Source: Tetrapyrgos nigripes
Taxonomy: Eukaryota > Basidiomycota > Agaricomycetes > Agaricales > Campanellaceae
Assembly: GCA_013368315.1 (NCBI GenBank)
Contig: JAACJM010000263.1
Span: forward strand, 42,634-106,633
Length of the DNA stretch: 64,000 nt
Reading direction: 5' to 3'
A program made the translations under genes and the position numbers. Of the stretch, positions 1 to 12,175 are shown piece after piece; position 1 is the stretch's first letter; every line of letters begins with the position of its first letter. The notes below the pieces were generated by a model. The model saw only the letters and a list, made by a program, of their open reading frames with translations, had not been told where the DNA came from and did no database searches.

Positions 1-670
1 TTCAACGGTCGTAACTAGACCAGCTTTCAGAGATTTCTTCTACCACCTTTGATACGAACTTAACTTACCAATACCACATACTTGGCGACATGCATGCGTC
101 AGTTCATAGAGAAGAGCCCATTCAAAAGAATCCCGACTCACTCATGCACACAGTGGCGGTGAAGACCTAAAGCCGTATTAGTGAGATTCCACGTTCGGAA
201 CATATGTACTATCACTTACAATGAAGGTTACCACAATCATATGAACTTGCTTTACTGCCGACCGTATTCGTATTGAGCTCTCGAATTCGAAAATCGAGGT
301 ATTCACTCACAAAAATACACTCTGGCCGCAAAGAACATATCCACACTGCAAAGGAAAATCGGAGGTACGGCCGCAAATGAGGATCAAGAGCTCGCGTTTC
401 GGTGATATGTACTTACATAAAAAGGACCACCGCCGTGAGAGGAAGGATTATTGCCATCTGCCTATAGGCATTCTTAGCATTTTCGGAAACAGCGGTCACT
501 AAACACACTTACGGTGGTATCACGGAATGGAGTGGGTCTACTCTGTCGACGAGGTAATGCCGCAGCATTTCAACCTCGAGCACAGTAGCCGTGGTAGAAA
601 GACAACTGAAAGAGAGTGAGTCGATGGTCGAGCTACTGAAGGAGACCGAAAATCACGGACCAGAGTAAAG
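1..670. other. No gene recognised
   Basis: No open frame of convincing length and no RNA gene or repeat was recognised in this leading stretch. Confidence 0.5.
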
Positions 671-1283
671 CTACCTGTCCTGGCCAACAGGGTGGAGAGA
701 GCACGAAGGGAGGATTTGAATGACCGGATTTAAATACGTGACAGAGATGCACAGCAATATTTTGATGCATCGACAGAAACGATCCAATGATGACAGTGAC
801 AGAAGGACAGAATTAGTTGGACATAGTCGTGGAAGAAAAAAAGAGTAGAAGCGCACCACGGATCTCATAGCCCATCCATCCTTGTTCGTTGTAGCGAAAA
901 CCCAGAACTGTAAAGTCGTTACGCCAAAGAGCCTGGCGAAAGGCAATACCAGTAAGCATCGACGACAGTACGAGAGGCACGAATAAGTAGACTGACGCCA
1001 CGGATATGATCACACCTGTCAAGAGGGCATTATCACTATCAGAGTGGAATCAATGACACATGTATGACCTACCGTAGAAGAAGGACATGTAGGGCGACAC
1101 ATCCAGTCGTGACGCCATATGCCACCAGTAGAGGGCAAAGGAAGGATGAGAGCAACAGGCCCAGAAATCGTCAGAGGCAGAAAGGTCGGAAAGGGTTTTC
1201 CTGATGGTGCAGCCAATAAGTAGTTTAGGCAGTAGCCTGCGCGACCAAGCGATAAAAATCACGATCAGCGGGGAGTAATACAT
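671..1283 (-). CDS. Possible multi-exon membrane protein, unidentified
   Basis: Two hydrophobic open segments on the minus strand can be joined across a well-formed 57 nt intron at 1016-1072 (donor GTAGGT, acceptor TTGACAG). The downstream exon encodes a membrane-like run (VYLFVPLVLSSMLTGIAF) followed by a short polar tail, and the upstream exon is also rich in aromatic and aliphatic residues. No family motif is recognised and neither start nor stop is certain. It could be a diverged or decayed relative of the 7TM-type protein at 9456-10975, but no diagnostic motif of that family is visible, so this is only a suggestion. Confidence 0.25.
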
Positions 1284-1619
1284 ACTGAAGGTAACAGATC
1301 ACGTTTCGATGTCTACATGTCGCAGTAATTCTGAATTGATTGATGATGGGCGGCCACTTGTTCCGGGCCCATGAAACGGGGAGGGATGATTATCAAAATC
1401 AGGGAAGAGACACAGAACGGCCGTCTATAGAAACTTGAAAATGCTAAGCCCGAAGAGATGTTGCTTGGGAAAGTGAAAAAAACCGGAGAACAGAAAACAG
1501 GATGCGTACGTAGAGTACGAGGAGAAGAAAATGTATGTAGGTATGTATATTCCATTTTTAGAGTAGCTGTCAGCTATGTAGTGAGTCGTACAGAGAAATA
1601 TTGGTACTTTCAGGAAGAG

Positions 1620-1624
1620 AAAAA
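1620..1624 (-). terminator. Pol III terminator of tRNA-Ala
   Basis: Run of five T residues on the minus strand, 14 nt beyond the tRNA 3' end, as expected for RNA polymerase III termination. Confidence 0.6.
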
Positions 1625-1637
1625 TAAAGTGCAAAAC

Positions 1638-1718
1638 TGGACGTTCAGGGGATTGAACCCTGGACCTTATACATCGTGCTTATGCAAAGCATACGCGCTA
1701 CCACTGCGCTAAACGCCC
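1638..1718 (-). tRNA. trnA-UGC: tRNA-Ala(UGC) with a short intron
   Basis: The minus strand folds into a full cloverleaf. The acceptor stem GGGCGTT pairs with AACGTCC, including the G3:U70 wobble that identifies tRNA-Ala. The D stem is GCGC/GCGC, the anticodon stem TATGC pairs with GTATA (one G:U) and the T arm is CAGGG/CCCTG. The anticodon is TGC and the discriminator base is A. About 9 nt sit just after position 37, the canonical place for a nuclear tRNA intron. A T5 run on the minus strand (1620-1624) follows as a plausible Pol III terminator. Confidence 0.93.
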
Positions 1719-3109
1719 CTGAGAAAAGTAAAATGATTTTCTTACTGAGAGCTAAGTACTGATCGTCTTGCAGAGTCGTTTGATGTGGGGGGAAATCTAT
1801 GGCCTCGGGCGATGCATAAAAAATCATAGCTGTATAATAAGTGGGAGTGGTGGAAATGTGATGCGAAATAAAAATGAACTGGTCAGTGGTAGCTAGATTA
1901 CAGGTCAGCAAGTTTAGCGAAGGTGCGGAACGGCCGTCAGAGCCCAGGGCCTGTTGGAAGATTATCAAGCTAGCTCCTGCTAGAGCCTGCCTAGAGACTA
2001 GTCGGAAAAATGAAAAATATCTTTTCGACGCACGTGAAAAATCGAGCCGCGCCTTATGTTTTGGCTTCCGGGTGCCGCACCACGGACCACCACTTTTCCT
2101 CCAATATCTTCCATATGATTCACATCAAGGGGTATAGGCCAACCGGGGATATTTCACCCCAAACATGGAATTGAATGAGAGAGACGAGCGAGAAAGGGTT
2201 TACATCGAGAAGTACGTACTATGTACTGACCATGAGTAGTTAATTAACAAGTCGTCGACATAGGCATAATTAATAAAAACATTAAAGCATACAACGGTCA
2301 CTATTGTGCCCGTTGAAGTAGAAAGACGAAATAATATATGATAGAGGCACATGTGCTGATGACGCGACGAGGGAGGGCTGGGTGGGTCAGAGAAAAGTGG
2401 AGACGGCTCGGATAAGGCTATGAACTGCAGATAGAGCGTAACTCGTTAGATACTTGAATATGCTTCAATGTGAATAATAGTTACCTCAGAAAATTCGTGA
2501 AGATGCGAGGACGGACAGTGAATGTACTGTCAAGATAATTCACGAATGTTTCTGAGGAAGGTATCATCAATACGATGATTAGGCAGTCAGGCAATGATAA
2601 CGTACCGAAAAATTTCGGACTTGAGGCAGGCTGGCAGGCAGGTAGGATGGGTTCTAGACCCATCAACGACGAATCAGAGGGTACTTATGTTCCAGGAGCA
2701 TCTGCTGAAACTTCAGCACTCCTGGACATGCTCCTAATCGTCTGGACGGCAGCTCAATGATCGAATTTGCAATCTGATCGTTGATTGGAGGAGGAGACGG
2801 AAGTATCACATATTTCCGAATTCGGAGGTCTCCAAAGCGGCAAGCCGCTATGTCAAATGTTTTTCTTTGCATGAGCTATCGAGGTACTTATTTGTTAGTA
2901 TTTACCTGAGCACTTTTGTGCGTAGATAGTTTAATTGATCATTTTTCTGGGAACAAAGGTAGGGAATGAGGATGTGAGTCTCTCGGGGTATCCTATATAT
3001 ATGTATGTAGAGCGAAACAGGAGATTACCCTTAATCAGGGTAGTGTACAAAAGTAGAAAGAAACAAGAGAAATAGAAATGATTTTCGTTCGAGGAGACAT
3101 GAGATCGTG
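1719..3109. other. Gene-poor stretch
   Basis: Short open frames occur on both strands, but none has convincing codon structure, splice pattern or family motif. Nothing further is supported. Confidence 0.5.
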
Positions 3110-3284
3110 GCCACGGTAGGCCTAAAGTCCGGAGACGAGCGTGTAGCCTCAACTGCGTACGGAGAAATGTATAGACAGCCCTGGGGTCCTACGCACGGAG
3201 CGATAAACGAGATAATATGAAATTGAAGAATGAACTTACAGCGAAGACTAGTCTTTTGTAAAGATGCTTTAAAACATAAGTACT
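3110..3284. repeat. Repeat pair, copy 1 (~170 bp)
   Basis: This segment aligns with 3422-3591. The best block is the near-identical GACAGCCCTGGGGTCCTA (3174 here, 3493 in the other copy). Matching flanks include GTC.CGGAGAC and GCGTA upstream and an A/T-rich tail with TTTTG.AAAGA downstream. On the minus strand this copy contains an intron-like GTAAGT...GCGTAG interval just before GACCCCAGGGCTG, so it may be a duplicated exon/intron piece. Its function is unknown. Confidence 0.6.
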
Positions 3285-3421
3285 GAAAGGAAACAATGAA
3301 ATAAACTATAAAATAGATTCAGTAACCAAATAGTGATACGAGTGAGAAATGGACATGGGGAATAGATCAAAAACTTTTAAGAAGGATACAAGATGGTTAC
3401 GAACCACTGGGACGTGTATGA

Positions 3422-3591
3422 GTGCCACTGAGGCTATGGTCACGGAGACTGAGGATTGAGCCACGGAGGCGTATGATCATTCATGATTAGTGGACAGCCC
3501 TGGGGTCCTAAGCACGGAATATTGACTGAATTTATGAAGAGAAATTGAGGGAAGAAATCACTTTTTGCAAAGAATCCTTAAAATATAATCA
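3422..3591. repeat. Repeat pair, copy 2 (~170 bp)
   Basis: Diverged partner of 3110-3284, in the same orientation about 315 bp away. The intron-like donor of copy 1 (GTAAGT, minus strand) is GTGATT here, while the acceptor CTTAG before GACCCCAGGGCTG is kept. Confidence 0.6.
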
Positions 3592-3888
3592 ATCGAAACC
3601 CTGCCGCCGAGACCAAAAAATTGATGCTTCTTTGAGTGACTCTCCTCCAATCTGCCAGAGGACCCTCCTCTTGAGTCTTCCCTCTTAGGCCGTGGATAAA
3701 CTGTAGGGCATGATTGAGGCGAGCAGTTGTCCGCTGGTAAATGCCGTATGAAAGGCAAGGGCTTGAAGGGTGTCTGAAGTTTCGGTTCCGTGACGCGTGA
3801 GTCTGATATTGAAAAAATCACGGGACCGTGACATCCGCGAATCATTATCAACCGAAAATCTCACGCGTCTTCTTGTTTTCAGGCCACC

Positions 3889-5978
3889 ATGACCACCAAA
3901 CTCCCCAAAGTTGCAGGTAAGACCTACCTTATTCTCTATATCTGGAGGGCTTATGCCGGTATCGATGCAGGTTTTGAACTTGTACACCAAATTGGTGGGG
4001 GTGGGTTTGCGTCGTGAGTCCTTTTACTCGGCATGTTCTCCTTTCTCTCATCACATCTGGTCTTCATTTTATTTGTCTATAGTGTGTATCAAGCCGTGAA
4101 CCTTGCAGAAGGGCGTGTTGCGGCATGCAAAGTCATAATCCTAACGGACGACACTTCTGATACTCAACGCAAAGCTTTCGAGAAGGAGATGCGCATACAT
4201 TCCGTCCTCAACCATAAACATGTCCTACACTTTATCAACGCTGTGGTAGTGGAGACCAAACACAAAGCAGTGTATCAGCCTGGTATATATGTCCTGATGG
4301 AATTGGCCGCAGGAGGGGATCTATTTGACAAAATTGGTGAGTTTCTTTGGGATTTTCTTTGAGAGTAATGCTTCGACGCTCACTTTCATGGATCAATTCA
4401 GCTCCTGACGTAGGAGTCGATGACGAAATAGCACATCTGTATTTTAATCAGCTTTGTGATGGAATGGTGAGCTTTTTGACCTTAACCGTCCCTTGCGTTC
4501 ATGGTTGTACGTCCCTAGGAATACATCCACTCCGAAGGAGTCTGCCACCGAGATCTCAAACCCGAAAATCTACTCCTTGATGCAGCGGGCACACTCAAGG
4601 TCTCCGATTTTGGGTTAAGCTCAGTTTACAAGCTCAAGGATTCGGGGAAGACTAGAATGTTGACAGAGAGATGTGGCAGTTTGCCGTATGTCGCTCCAGA
4701 AGTGTGTTATTACTCTCTCTCCTACTCCCTGATGCTCATGTTTCGTACCCTTAGTTGAACGGAGACCAACCATACGCAGCAGAACCAATAGACGTATGGG
4801 GTATTGGAGTCATCCTGTTCACAATGCTTGCCGGAAGTACGTTCTTGTCGCTTTTATTGTGTTGTAATCCCAGTATATGTGCTAACGTCCTGGTCGTGAT
4901 AGATACACCTTGGGATGAACCAACATCTCGCAGCCCTGAGTGGAATGCATACATTGCTGGAGAAATCTTTGATGAAGCTCCCTGGAATCGTTTCAACCCC
5001 GAGGCGCTGTGTGAGCTCTCCCTTGATTGACCTGCTGCTTTCATCTCATCTTCGACCCTACGCGTCTGGCTTAAAACAGCGCTCATCTGTTCCCTCTTGA
5101 CTCCTTCACCATCCAAACGAATGACCCTGGCTCAAGCTAAAGCCCATCCTTGGACGAAAAGAGCTTCTCAATTTGTTCGTGGCTCGGTGGAAGACCTTGC
5201 GGATAAGTTGACCCAGGGACTAAGGGTGAGTGGGGATATGGCTGTTGCTAGTGCAGTACCAGGAGAAGTAGCGTAAGTTATTTCTATCTGTCATGTTTGG
5301 AGTGAGACTGATTGGACCCTTTCCAGCGACGTGGATATGGACGTGGACAACTCCAATCATCCACAGGGACACCAATCACAATTTACACAGTCGTTGATGT
5401 TATTCGTGCGTATCTTGCTTTTTCGCTTTGTACCTGGTTGTATTGACAAGATGATTGGTTTATACATAGTCTCAAACTCAACATGGAACTCGTTACACTC
5501 CTAATCTTACTCGTTTCTACGCTTCTATTACTCCAGTCCCCCTCACAAACGCTATTAAAGAAGAATTAGAAGCTTTAGGGGTCAAGGTCAAGGTTCCTTC
5601 TGCTGGTCAAGGTGAATAATACGGTCTACTCTGATTTTTCAGTATACATAGATGATTGATAAATTCCGTCCTTCTCAGACGGTTCGTTCGCCGAGGATGG
5701 GAAACTGAGATTGAGAATAGGAGGATATGACAAGCGCAAAATGATCTTCAAGGGATGGGTGATAGTAGATGCGTTTTCGTGGCAAGAGAATCAAGGAAGT
5801 TTTTGTATCTTTCAAAGGGATACGGTGAGTGCTTTCCTGTTCTTTTTTGGATTGTCAGATCTTCCCGAGGCTGAATGCGAATCTGGATATTTAAAAGGGC
5901 AACCCTATATCCTGGCGTCAGCTCTGGAAAGCTATCATCGAGTCTCCAGGCGTTGTGTCGTATGTACTGAGGAAGTAG
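3889..5978 (+). CDS. chk1: Checkpoint serine/threonine kinase Chk1
   Basis: Multi-exon protein kinase. After a short first exon ([10 protein letters not shown]) comes the glycine-rich loop [12 protein letters not shown], then VAACKV with the ATP-binding lysine. The catalytic loop is [12 protein letters not shown], followed by DFGLSS, the activation segment [10 protein letters not shown] and [15 protein letters not shown]. The kinase domain ends near [12 protein letters not shown]. The C-terminal half has a KA1-like regulatory region: [10 protein letters not shown], then a last exon beginning [13 protein letters not shown] and ending VLRK plus stop, which is the usual Chk1 tail. Introns are ~50-70 nt with good GT/AG ends. 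In fungi Chk1 acts in the nucleus, relaying DNA-damage signals to Cdc25/Wee1 control of mitosis. The ATG lies in a good context (CCACCATG). All catalytic residues are present, so the gene appears intact. Confidence 0.93.
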
Positions 5979-6084
5979 AGCTGACGATGGCTCCATGGGT
6001 TTGGCATACATATATCTGAGTTGTGCGCTACACTATGCTTGCTTATTTGTTCTTAAACTCTTTCAATCGAAGATCTCTATTTTT

Positions 6085-6844
6085 TCATTCATCTCCCATC
6101 TGGATCGGGATGGAATCCTGGCTCTACCTCAACATTTAAAACGACACCTGGCTCATTTGCGACCGTGACCTTCGAAGGTACTTTGAAGTAATATAGACTT
6201 AGAGTAGATGTAGGCTGTGGCGGGCTATAGCACATCTACACCCGGCGTTCATACAAGACCACACCGTGTATTTCTATCTATATTCTGCCTATGTTTACAG
6301 GAATCGCAATTCAGCTATACGGCGACTTGAAGAGTGAAAACTCTTCGACTTCCGGATCTACAAAATATCAATTAGATGATGTTGAACCGCAATCGTTCGA
6401 CTTGTTTCCTCTGGGTTTGGCCGTCGATACGTGAAACAACCAGCTTTCGGGCAACTATCACCTGGAGAACATCGGATGACGGTTATGCATGCTGGCACTA
6501 CCACCGGCACGCCTCTAACCATCTAGATCTCGGCCTCGTTGAATCATTGGTGGCACTGTCGCGGAGTGATTTTCCTTGGTCTTATGGTTTCCTTATTATT
6601 TTCATGGAACACTCGAAGGAGGTGTCGGTTCCGGCGACGACTGCGTAGAAGTGACACACCATCGCCTCTGAATGTTACGGATTTGAGGATGGAAGTGAAG
6701 GCAGTGGACCAACAGCATCTGTCCATAGAACGGGTGGTAAATCAGCGGCAAATGATTCACACAGATAATGGATGGATGATGAGACAGATGACGGAAGAGA
6801 TGGCACATGTAACAGAAGTCCCACTTCGTTATCCCGAACTATGA
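6085..6844 (+). pseudogene. 5'-truncated relic of a single-pass membrane protein (paralogue of 20589-29435)
   Basis: Starting about 100 bp after chk1, an exon reading SGWNPGSTSTFKTTPGSFAT matches the KGTPNGDEAFTQSPGSLVTA part of the gene at 20589. After an intron it continues GIAIQLYGDLKSENSS and KYQLDDVEPQSFDL, matching TAIQFYSELSGNSSSKP and YQLDDNSPVSFEL. A transmembrane segment (VIFLGLMVSLLFSW) plus basic stop-transfer run (RRRCRFRRRLRR) follows, and the tail ends EVPLRYPEL against DVPPNYTEA in the other copy. In-frame stops lie in the stalk region and one base is missing just before the membrane segment. The N-terminal half is absent. It is a degenerate paralogue with no expected product. 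Confidence 0.75.
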
Positions 6845-9455
6845 CACTCTGGACTAAAGGAGGAGGAAGAGGAATGGAGATGTATTATTCGGGCTATGAC
6901 CAAGTTCTGATATCCCGGGGGAGTTTACTACTTGGGCTAAGAGGGAGTAATCCGATGCTGACACAGCGCATCGCCGTCGTGCATATAGAAAACAGATCAT
7001 TGTTATGGCGCAGTGTCCTTGCGCTATCGTTGTAATCGGAGTAATTAGTTAGTACGTTCTAGAATAGCGAAAAAGAGGAGAGGTGCGGAAAATGGTCCAT
7101 TTATGCACGCTTTGTGACATGTCAGAGAGGACGAGTGTGAGAAGAAAAACCAAGTCTATGAACACCATTGAAGACATTTATGTATGTGAGAGATGCATAG
7201 GTATGCGAGCACGTACCGTTAGCTGATCTGGCCACAGCCTATAGGAACAATATCTCCCTCAAAGAATGAGTGATACATTTGCCTTGGTAGATGACGAAAG
7301 TAGTGTTGCCGTATGCATATATTGATTGCTTGAGAGACGACCCAGGCGGGTGTGTTGGTTGTCAAGACGGAGGAAGACGCCTCGGTAAAGGTGACAAGCA
7401 TTCGTATGTAGTAAACGAGGGGGGAGGACCAAACAGCGAAGGAAAGAGAAGACTTGGAGAAGGGAAAAATGAAAGATGGCGCAGAGGAATAGGAAGGAAA
7501 AAAGACTCTAAGGGGAACATAAGAAAAGCTCACCAATTGAGACCCCCACACAAATCTAACCATATCATCCTTCTCCTTGCCCTTTCCATCCCCCTTCTTC
7601 TCAACCAAATATCCAAACCCACTACTCTCCTAACTCAAGGTGGAACATGCTCAGAGGCGGTGCACGTAGTTCGGAGTTCTACTAGATATGCGGTCTAAAA
7701 AGATGCCTTAGTCCTATCTTCATGGAGTGAGAGAGTGGAAGAGGAGGAGTCTATTAACCGGGCTGGGACCAATAACTGATGCGCCGGCGTCCAGGAAGCG
7801 TAGTGGAAATGCTGCAGTCACTTTGAGGACGACGTAGAGATCCCGGGCAGTTTCAAACCCCGCAAATCCGCGCCAAACTGGGCGACGCGTCAATTTGTTT
7901 CTTTCAACTCCTTGTTCCCTTCCTTCCACAACTCGGCTTGGCTCTCCGACTCTCAGTCTCTCGTTGCTGTGCCCAGTACTCTGAACGCATGGTACACTTA
8001 TGATGTTTATGGTGAGTTCCTCTCGTATGGATCACCGGTTTCGTCCTTTTGACCAACCAGCTTTCGGTGACTCGCCGTTCGCCGTTAGGAACGTCAACAG
8101 CAAAGGTGAGGATAGCATGTGTAGCGAGGAAGCAGTTGTCTGTTGAAGTAAAAGGTGCGTTGTCTTCATTAAAGCTCTTCCTTTTCTAAGACACGACCAC
8201 TCCTCCTTCCTCTACCTCTTTCTTTTTCTCTGCCCCTCCTCTGTCTATGACACTGCAACCTTTGTTAACCTCAGTTATCCATGCAGCTCTGTGGTCACCC
8301 ACTCGAAATACTCGATAACGGAAGGAGACAACACTCGGAACTCCCACGCCGTTGAGAAACTGCTCTCACTCCTCTACCACTTCTTCAGCGTCAGCGTCTA
8401 AGCCTTCGCCATCCCGAAACCAAGCGCATACACCCACTCAGAAGTGCATACAACCCTAGTCTCAGTTTCATCATCGACCAGACGTGCGTATACTGAAGAC
8501 ACTCTTGCTCTGGTTCGTTCGCCTTCTTACCTTGCCCTTTGCACCTCGGACCACCTTCAATAACTTTGTATCATTGCTTGGTACGCATACATTCGCATAT
8601 ACCCGCCTCTTGATCTCATATCATCGTTCTCTTTTACGTATTTTCAGCTCAGACAGGCTAGGCTCGCTGCAATTAGCTTGTAGTGGGTCTTTCTTTAGAT
8701 TTGCTCAGGCAGTATCGTGTTCTACAAGCACATGACGTTGGTATCGCATAGTTTATCAGTCAGTCTCCGTCATCCTTCGGTGAGTATTTCTTCGGTTTTG
8801 TATTCAGTTGAGCTATCTCACTTAAGTTTGTTATAGATGGCGTATACTTATCCATCCCCTGTCAGTGAAGTTGGAGTTTGAGGCAGAACATGCGTTAGGC
8901 GAGTTGAGAGTCTGGGTATCAGCTGTTTGTCTGTCTATCTATAGTGTACTATGTACTTATATACGTACTGTGTACGAATAACAGCTCAAACGACAGGATG
9001 CAATCACTTTGTGTGATGGGCAAACGGATAATTGTACGTTTCTTCTATGCCCTACTCTTGCGGTCTCTTTTGACTGTCCTGAAAGGTATCTTATCTCGCA
9101 CCAACCCTAGTCCTTGGATTACTATGGAATGTTTGCTTCAACGAAGTTCGTCCGTAATGTCGTAAGCAAAACCCATTCCGCAGACCACCGCCGTCAAGGC
9201 AGTCTAGGTTGGTAGATGACTTACATGTACTCTTGCTTTATAGAACTCTAAGGTCTCAAGATAAGCTATCATACCCATGAGCAAATGTGCGTGAATTGAT
9301 TGTACAATGAATTCGAGCTTCGTATTCGAGGGTTTACAGGGAATTCCGATAAATAGACCAGAAACTATATCTCAAAGCATACTTAGGTGCAGGAGAGACG
9401 CTGTCCCGCAGCGTTCCAGTTCTGACAAAGGTACTACTCGCTCTTGGGATGTCTC
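6845..9455. other. No identified gene
   Basis: Several short frames occur but none is recognised. The most protein-like stretch is on the plus strand at about 7890-8150. There AWLSDSQSLVAVPSTLNAWY can be spliced (GTGAGT...CCAACCAG) to FGDSPFAVRNVNSK, but no start, end or family could be established. 8170-8250 is a CT-rich tract. Confidence 0.4.
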
Positions 9456-10975
9456 TCACACTTGAGCCGGATCTCCTTTTGGGTACTGGACTTCTGAGAC
9501 ACCCTGGTCATAATCGAGCTTCTTTAACTCGAAAGTTTGTGGCTGTTCGTTCACCGCAACGCCATCCCCCGAACCGCCAGTCTGAGATCGAGTTCCCATC
9601 CTCCTTGAACTCAATAGTGTTGAACTTGATTGTATTCCATTGCTGACGTTGACTCTAAGTCCACTGCGGACTACAATGAGCGTTGGAGCGAGTCCCTGTA
9701 CGATTTCATGTCAGTGAGTTTGTCGTTCGAAAGCAACTTGATACTTACCGTGATCTGTATGACCGAGGGTTGTAGTACCTGTGCGCCTGCTCTTAGACCT
9801 GTCTCGCTCAAAATGATGGCAAGGTAGATGATGAGGAAAGCAGAATAGAGTATTCCTGACTCGAGGCTGCAAGAACCTCCTTAGTATATAGCAGACATAG
9901 AAAAATCAAGCAAGCCTCACACAATGGCAACAATTCTTCTATATCTCTTATCAATTCCATCCCCGAAGACACTTCTCGAGGTGTGGCTCAGGTACATAAT
10001 TCGTCCTCCTTGATAGGACGGAGAAATCAGGTCATTGCGTGTGATATCAGGAAGCCGTAACGTACCAATCAACAATGAAAGACTCAAGTTAGCAGTGGTA
10101 CATACGCTGATAAATGCAGTCAAAATCTTGATTGGTGTCTGATCTGGGTTGGGAGGCTTGGTAGGGAAGTCTTCAATAGAGACGAGGATTATATCTGAGA
10201 GAAGAAGGCCTAAAGAAAAAAAGTAAGTATATTAAGTGTAATTTTCAACGAATATCTCACCAGTCTCCACAATGGACAAGATAATGGGTATCACAATAAT
10301 GATAAATCTGTTGCTCCAGAGGACGTAGCAGCGATAGATCTACAAAAGAACGTTCAGTCTTTCGCCGGCACTTGTGACTCATACTAACTGACCAGAATCA
10401 TCTCTGCAATAACGCTAGCACAATATCAATCTGCTGAATATTGACATGAGATGCAATAGTTGATAGACTTACGTGCTCAGCAGCTGAGCCACTTCAATTC
10501 CAGTACTGAGGAAGCAAATTAGACCCCGAAAGATTCACGGAGGACGAATACGCTCACCTGAAGATAAACTCCTTATAAATGAGATTGAAGAGATCCGTCT
10601 CACTGCTAGCACTCGGGTCAAATAGGCCGAGCTCCAGACATATCTGAGCGCTGCTGAATGCCAAGGCCAGAGTAGCCAAAAAGAAGAGCAATGAGGTTGA
10701 TACAATGTGCACGACGTTCTTCTGGCGACTCGACTTGGACTTCTGACGAAGAACATGGATGCAAGCCCCAAACACCATCACATAGATACCTGTGGTACCG
10801 GTAAGAGTTTAGGAGAACTTGTGACAGTACGGATTTAAAAAATGACTGACCCCACAAAAGGTAAGCAAACTTGAGAGAGGGAGTCTCGTTGAGTACTATG
10901 AGGTGGTCCAGATATGACGAGATAACTCACTATTCCTGTCAAGAAGAGTTGCGTAGGCAAGGGCAAGCCAGCCAT
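9456..10975 (-). CDS. Basidiomycete seven-transmembrane protein, function unknown
   Basis: A spliced minus-strand gene of roughly 330 residues with several strongly hydrophobic segments. In order: KFAYLLWGIYVMVFGACIH, a second at IVSTSLLFFLATLALAF, then EMILIYRCYVLW followed by RFIIIVIPIILSIVETG, then LTAFISVCTTANLSLSLLIG. After a basic loop (DKRYRRIVAIV) come GILYSAFLIIYLAIILSE and GLAPTLIVVRSGLRV, with a polar tail ending in TGA at 9456-9458. The motifs YRCYVLW and GLAPTLIVVR are typical of a large, mostly uncharacterised Agaricomycete 7TM family. Introns are 35-60 nt. The first intron and start codon are the least certain part, because the obvious 35 nt intron does not keep phase. The protein probably sits in the plasma or an internal membrane; ligand and role are unknown. 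Confidence 0.7.
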
Positions 10976-11699
10976 TGTTCGATGAAGTGAGTAAAATGAT
11001 GGGTGGACGAGTTACTACTAGGCTGTTCATCTCTGCATCTTTTATATACCTGAAGGAATCAGAAAAGCGGTAGCATCTTGCGATGGTGAAGGTGTACCCA
11101 GTCTGGCATTTGACAGAAATAAAACTATCTCACTATGGTCAACGTTATATTTAGGGCTCGGGAGGCCGTAGGGGTGCCAACACTCCCGTAGCCACAAGAA
11201 AAAAGTGCCGATGATGTCAATTGCTCATAGCGCCGGCCAAGAAGCAATCACAATCGAACATTGGTCGTCGAGGCTTCTGCTGATATTGATTGAGAGCGGT
11301 AAGTAGCTTAAAAATAATGTGACTACACACTGCATCTGTGGCTGCGGTCATTGCGAAGAGAGATGGGCTGAAGTTCTTGAATTCAATCACTCACTAGGTA
11401 ACAAGCTTGATCCAACTGCCCGTGGCTGCCATGTCCATGACATAGAGGAGATCTCGTATCTCGTATTGGTAACTTGAAGCAGGATGTAGGGACGAGAATA
11501 CCAGGATTCCTAAATGTGCTTCTGAATATCGCGCTCATCGACAAAATTAGTCTGAGCCCTGATAGAACGTTCAGCGGTAGAACTTGATCCTGAGCATATT
11601 GAGCAGATGTAAGTGCCTCAGTTCCCTTCTTCAGGAGTAACAAAGACTCACGCACTAAACTTGAATACTCACCAATACCCCAATCAACTCCTATCTCGC

Positions 11700-11877
11700 C
11701 TTACTACAGCCTAAAGTCACCCGTAACCCATCCGGAAAAGGAACCATCGTCGAAGTCAACTCTCTTACTATTGAACCAGAACCATACCTCCCATACCTCA
11801 TGGCCAGATTCCGCAAAGCAGGAGGACGTACCCTACACGCAAAGGTGCAACATACTGATGGCGCATATATACATTAA
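11700..11877 (+). pseudogene. Fragment of a D-amino-acid-oxidase-like FAD enzyme
   Basis: An isolated exon-like frame reads GKGTIVEVNSLTIEPEPYLP and continues YLMARFRKAGGRTLHAKVQH to a TAA at 11875-11877. This pattern (SLTI.P..YLP.L..RF..AGG) matches the substrate-domain region of fungal D-amino-acid oxidase/D-aspartate oxidase-type proteins. Neither the N-terminal FAD-binding GxGxxG segment nor the C-terminal GxxGxG segment is visible nearby, so it is most simply a relic fragment. The assignment rests on this short pattern only. Confidence 0.5.
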
Positions 11878-12175
11878 GCGATTGCCTGTTGAGATCTCGC
11901 CAGACTAGAGAAGTAAAAGACGTGCAACTATTCTGGATGGATCTTATTCACATTCTAGATCCCATCTCCTCCACAAGAGATCCGTCGGAGACTGCAGTCT
12001 CGGTTCGTATCCAACCGAGTACATCAAAGAGAATGCTCAAAGTTCAAGCGACTCGGACTGTGTGTCTTCCCATTAGCGGCTATCTCACCGTCCCTCCTGA
12101 GAAGCAAGGTTGAAGAATTCATTTTGCTTGAGAAATGTGGCGCCCAAGTCTGAAGTTCATACTGAGATAAGTAAC

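Noticed and set aside
7219..7698. Two overlapping 130-codon frames on opposite strands
   Set aside because: Low-complexity Lys/Gly/Glu versus Phe/Ser composition, no splice sites or motifs; likely chance frames in purine-rich DNA.
11383..11655. 91-codon minus-strand frame near the 7TM gene
   Set aside because: Suggestive hydrophobic start but no family motif; lies upstream of the 7TM start without a splice connection.
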